Positions 63,658 to 64,000 of a stretch of DNA of 64,000 nucleotides are shown piece by piece. The notes beneath the pieces are model-generated. The model did not search any database and was not told the origin of the DNA. It saw nothing but the letters and a program-made list of their open reading frames with translations. The stretch is from Methanocatella intestini (GTDB taxonomy: Archaea; Methanobacteriota; Methanobacteria; Methanobacteriales; Methanobacteriaceae): NCBI RefSeq assembly GCF_002252585.1, contig NZ_NQLD01000012.1; one strand, written 5' to 3'. A program made the translations under genes and the position numbers. How positions within the stretch are numbered: the first letter of the stretch is position 1; the number at the start of each line of letters is the position of its first letter.

Positions 63658-64000
63658 TTAATATTTACCTAAATGAATTTTAGATTCATCATATCTGCTT
63701 TCAGATTCTTTATCTTCTTTAGGATAACCAATAGCTATTACTGAAAATGGAATAATATAATCAGGAATATTAAAATACTGTCTTAAACTATCTACTCTAT
63801 CTTCAATTGGATAAAATCCCAACCAGACTGCACCAAGACCCTCAGCAACTGCCTGAAGCAATATATTTTGTGTACAGGCAGACAGATCCTGCTGAATCAT
63901 AGGCATTACAACATTATCTTTTGTTGTATTTCCCAAAACAATAATCAGTTTTTGAGCATTTTCAGCTGGTCTTGCATATCTGCTCATTTTAGAAACAGCT
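63658..64000 (-). CDS. nitroreductase-family protein, 5' part missing at window edge
   Basis: The frame is open to the right edge, so only the last 113 residues are visible. They show the C-terminal half of a nitroreductase-like FMN protein: LIIVLGNTTKDN, then QDLSACTQNILLQAVAEGLGAVWLGFYP, in which D-x-x-A-x-x-Q-N is the family helix, and PFSVIAIGYPKE, the common ending. It probably binds FMN and reduces an unknown substrate with NAD(P)H. The missing half should carry the start and the phosphate-binding arginines. It lies 46 bases upstream of mch on the same strand. Confidence 0.88.
   Translation of the reverse strand, partial: AVSKMSRYARPAENAQKLIIVLGNTTKDNVVMPMIQQDLSACTQNILLQAVAEGLGAVWLGFYPIEDRVDSLRQYFNIPDYIIPFSVIAIGYPKEDKESESRYDESKIHLGKY

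Overview
The window comes from a low-GC archaeon. A Methanobrevibacter, probably close to M. smithii, is the best fit, as an inference from content. It carries the methanogenesis enzyme Mch, a methanogen-type thymidylate synthase, four DUF4013-type membrane proteins, a very large secreted adhesin-like protein with a papain-like protease, and AT-rich TATA-type promoters, several of them apparently leaderless. No rRNA or tRNA gene was recognised. Runs of N inside the CRISPR array mark this as draft sequence.

Region 1 (1-7.6 kb) is dominated by zinc-ribbon proteins: soluble, membrane-anchored, and one fused to an SF1 (UvrD/Rep-type) helicase. A winged-helix regulator, TPR proteins and a previously hidden 51-residue membrane ORF lie among them. 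Region 2 (7.8-17 kb) begins a defence-rich stretch: a GmrSD/DUF262-DUF1524 endonuclease, an Rpn-type nuclease with a partial downstream copy, and a large 853-residue protein. That protein combines a HEPN-like RxxxxH motif, a zinc ribbon and about nine HTH-like repeats. A four-gene operon of unknown function follows.

Region 3 (17.3-29.4 kb) holds an orphan CARF-HEPN ribonuclease and a type I restriction-modification locus (hsdR-hsdM-hsdS). Two extra hsdS genes and a tyrosine recombinase accompany it. The three hsdS genes share a 12-bp 5' junction and a 41-bp 3' junction, and only the copy behind hsdM has a good ribosome binding site. This is the layout of an invertible specificity-switching system.

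Region 4 (30-45.2 kb) holds a frameshifted TPR gene, a CRISPR array of 60 full 37-bp repeats plus one decayed terminal repeat, its leader, and a complete type III-A operon reading toward the array: cas10/csm1, csm2, csm3, csm4, csm5, a second CARF-HEPN gene, cas6, cas2, cas1. The HD nuclease motif of Cas10 lies upstream of every canonical start codon in its frame. The middle of the array shows repeated spacer blocks and N-rich spacers and looks misassembled.

Region 5 (45.4-64 kb) is mostly ordinary chromosome: membrane and zinc-ribbon proteins, an Ig-like surface protein, a winged-helix regulator, an NCS2 purine permease, the adhesin-like cysteine protease, thymidylate synthase, rubrerythrin, a short-chain dehydrogenase, DUF4013 proteins, a flavodoxin-like reductase, mch and the end of a nitroreductase.
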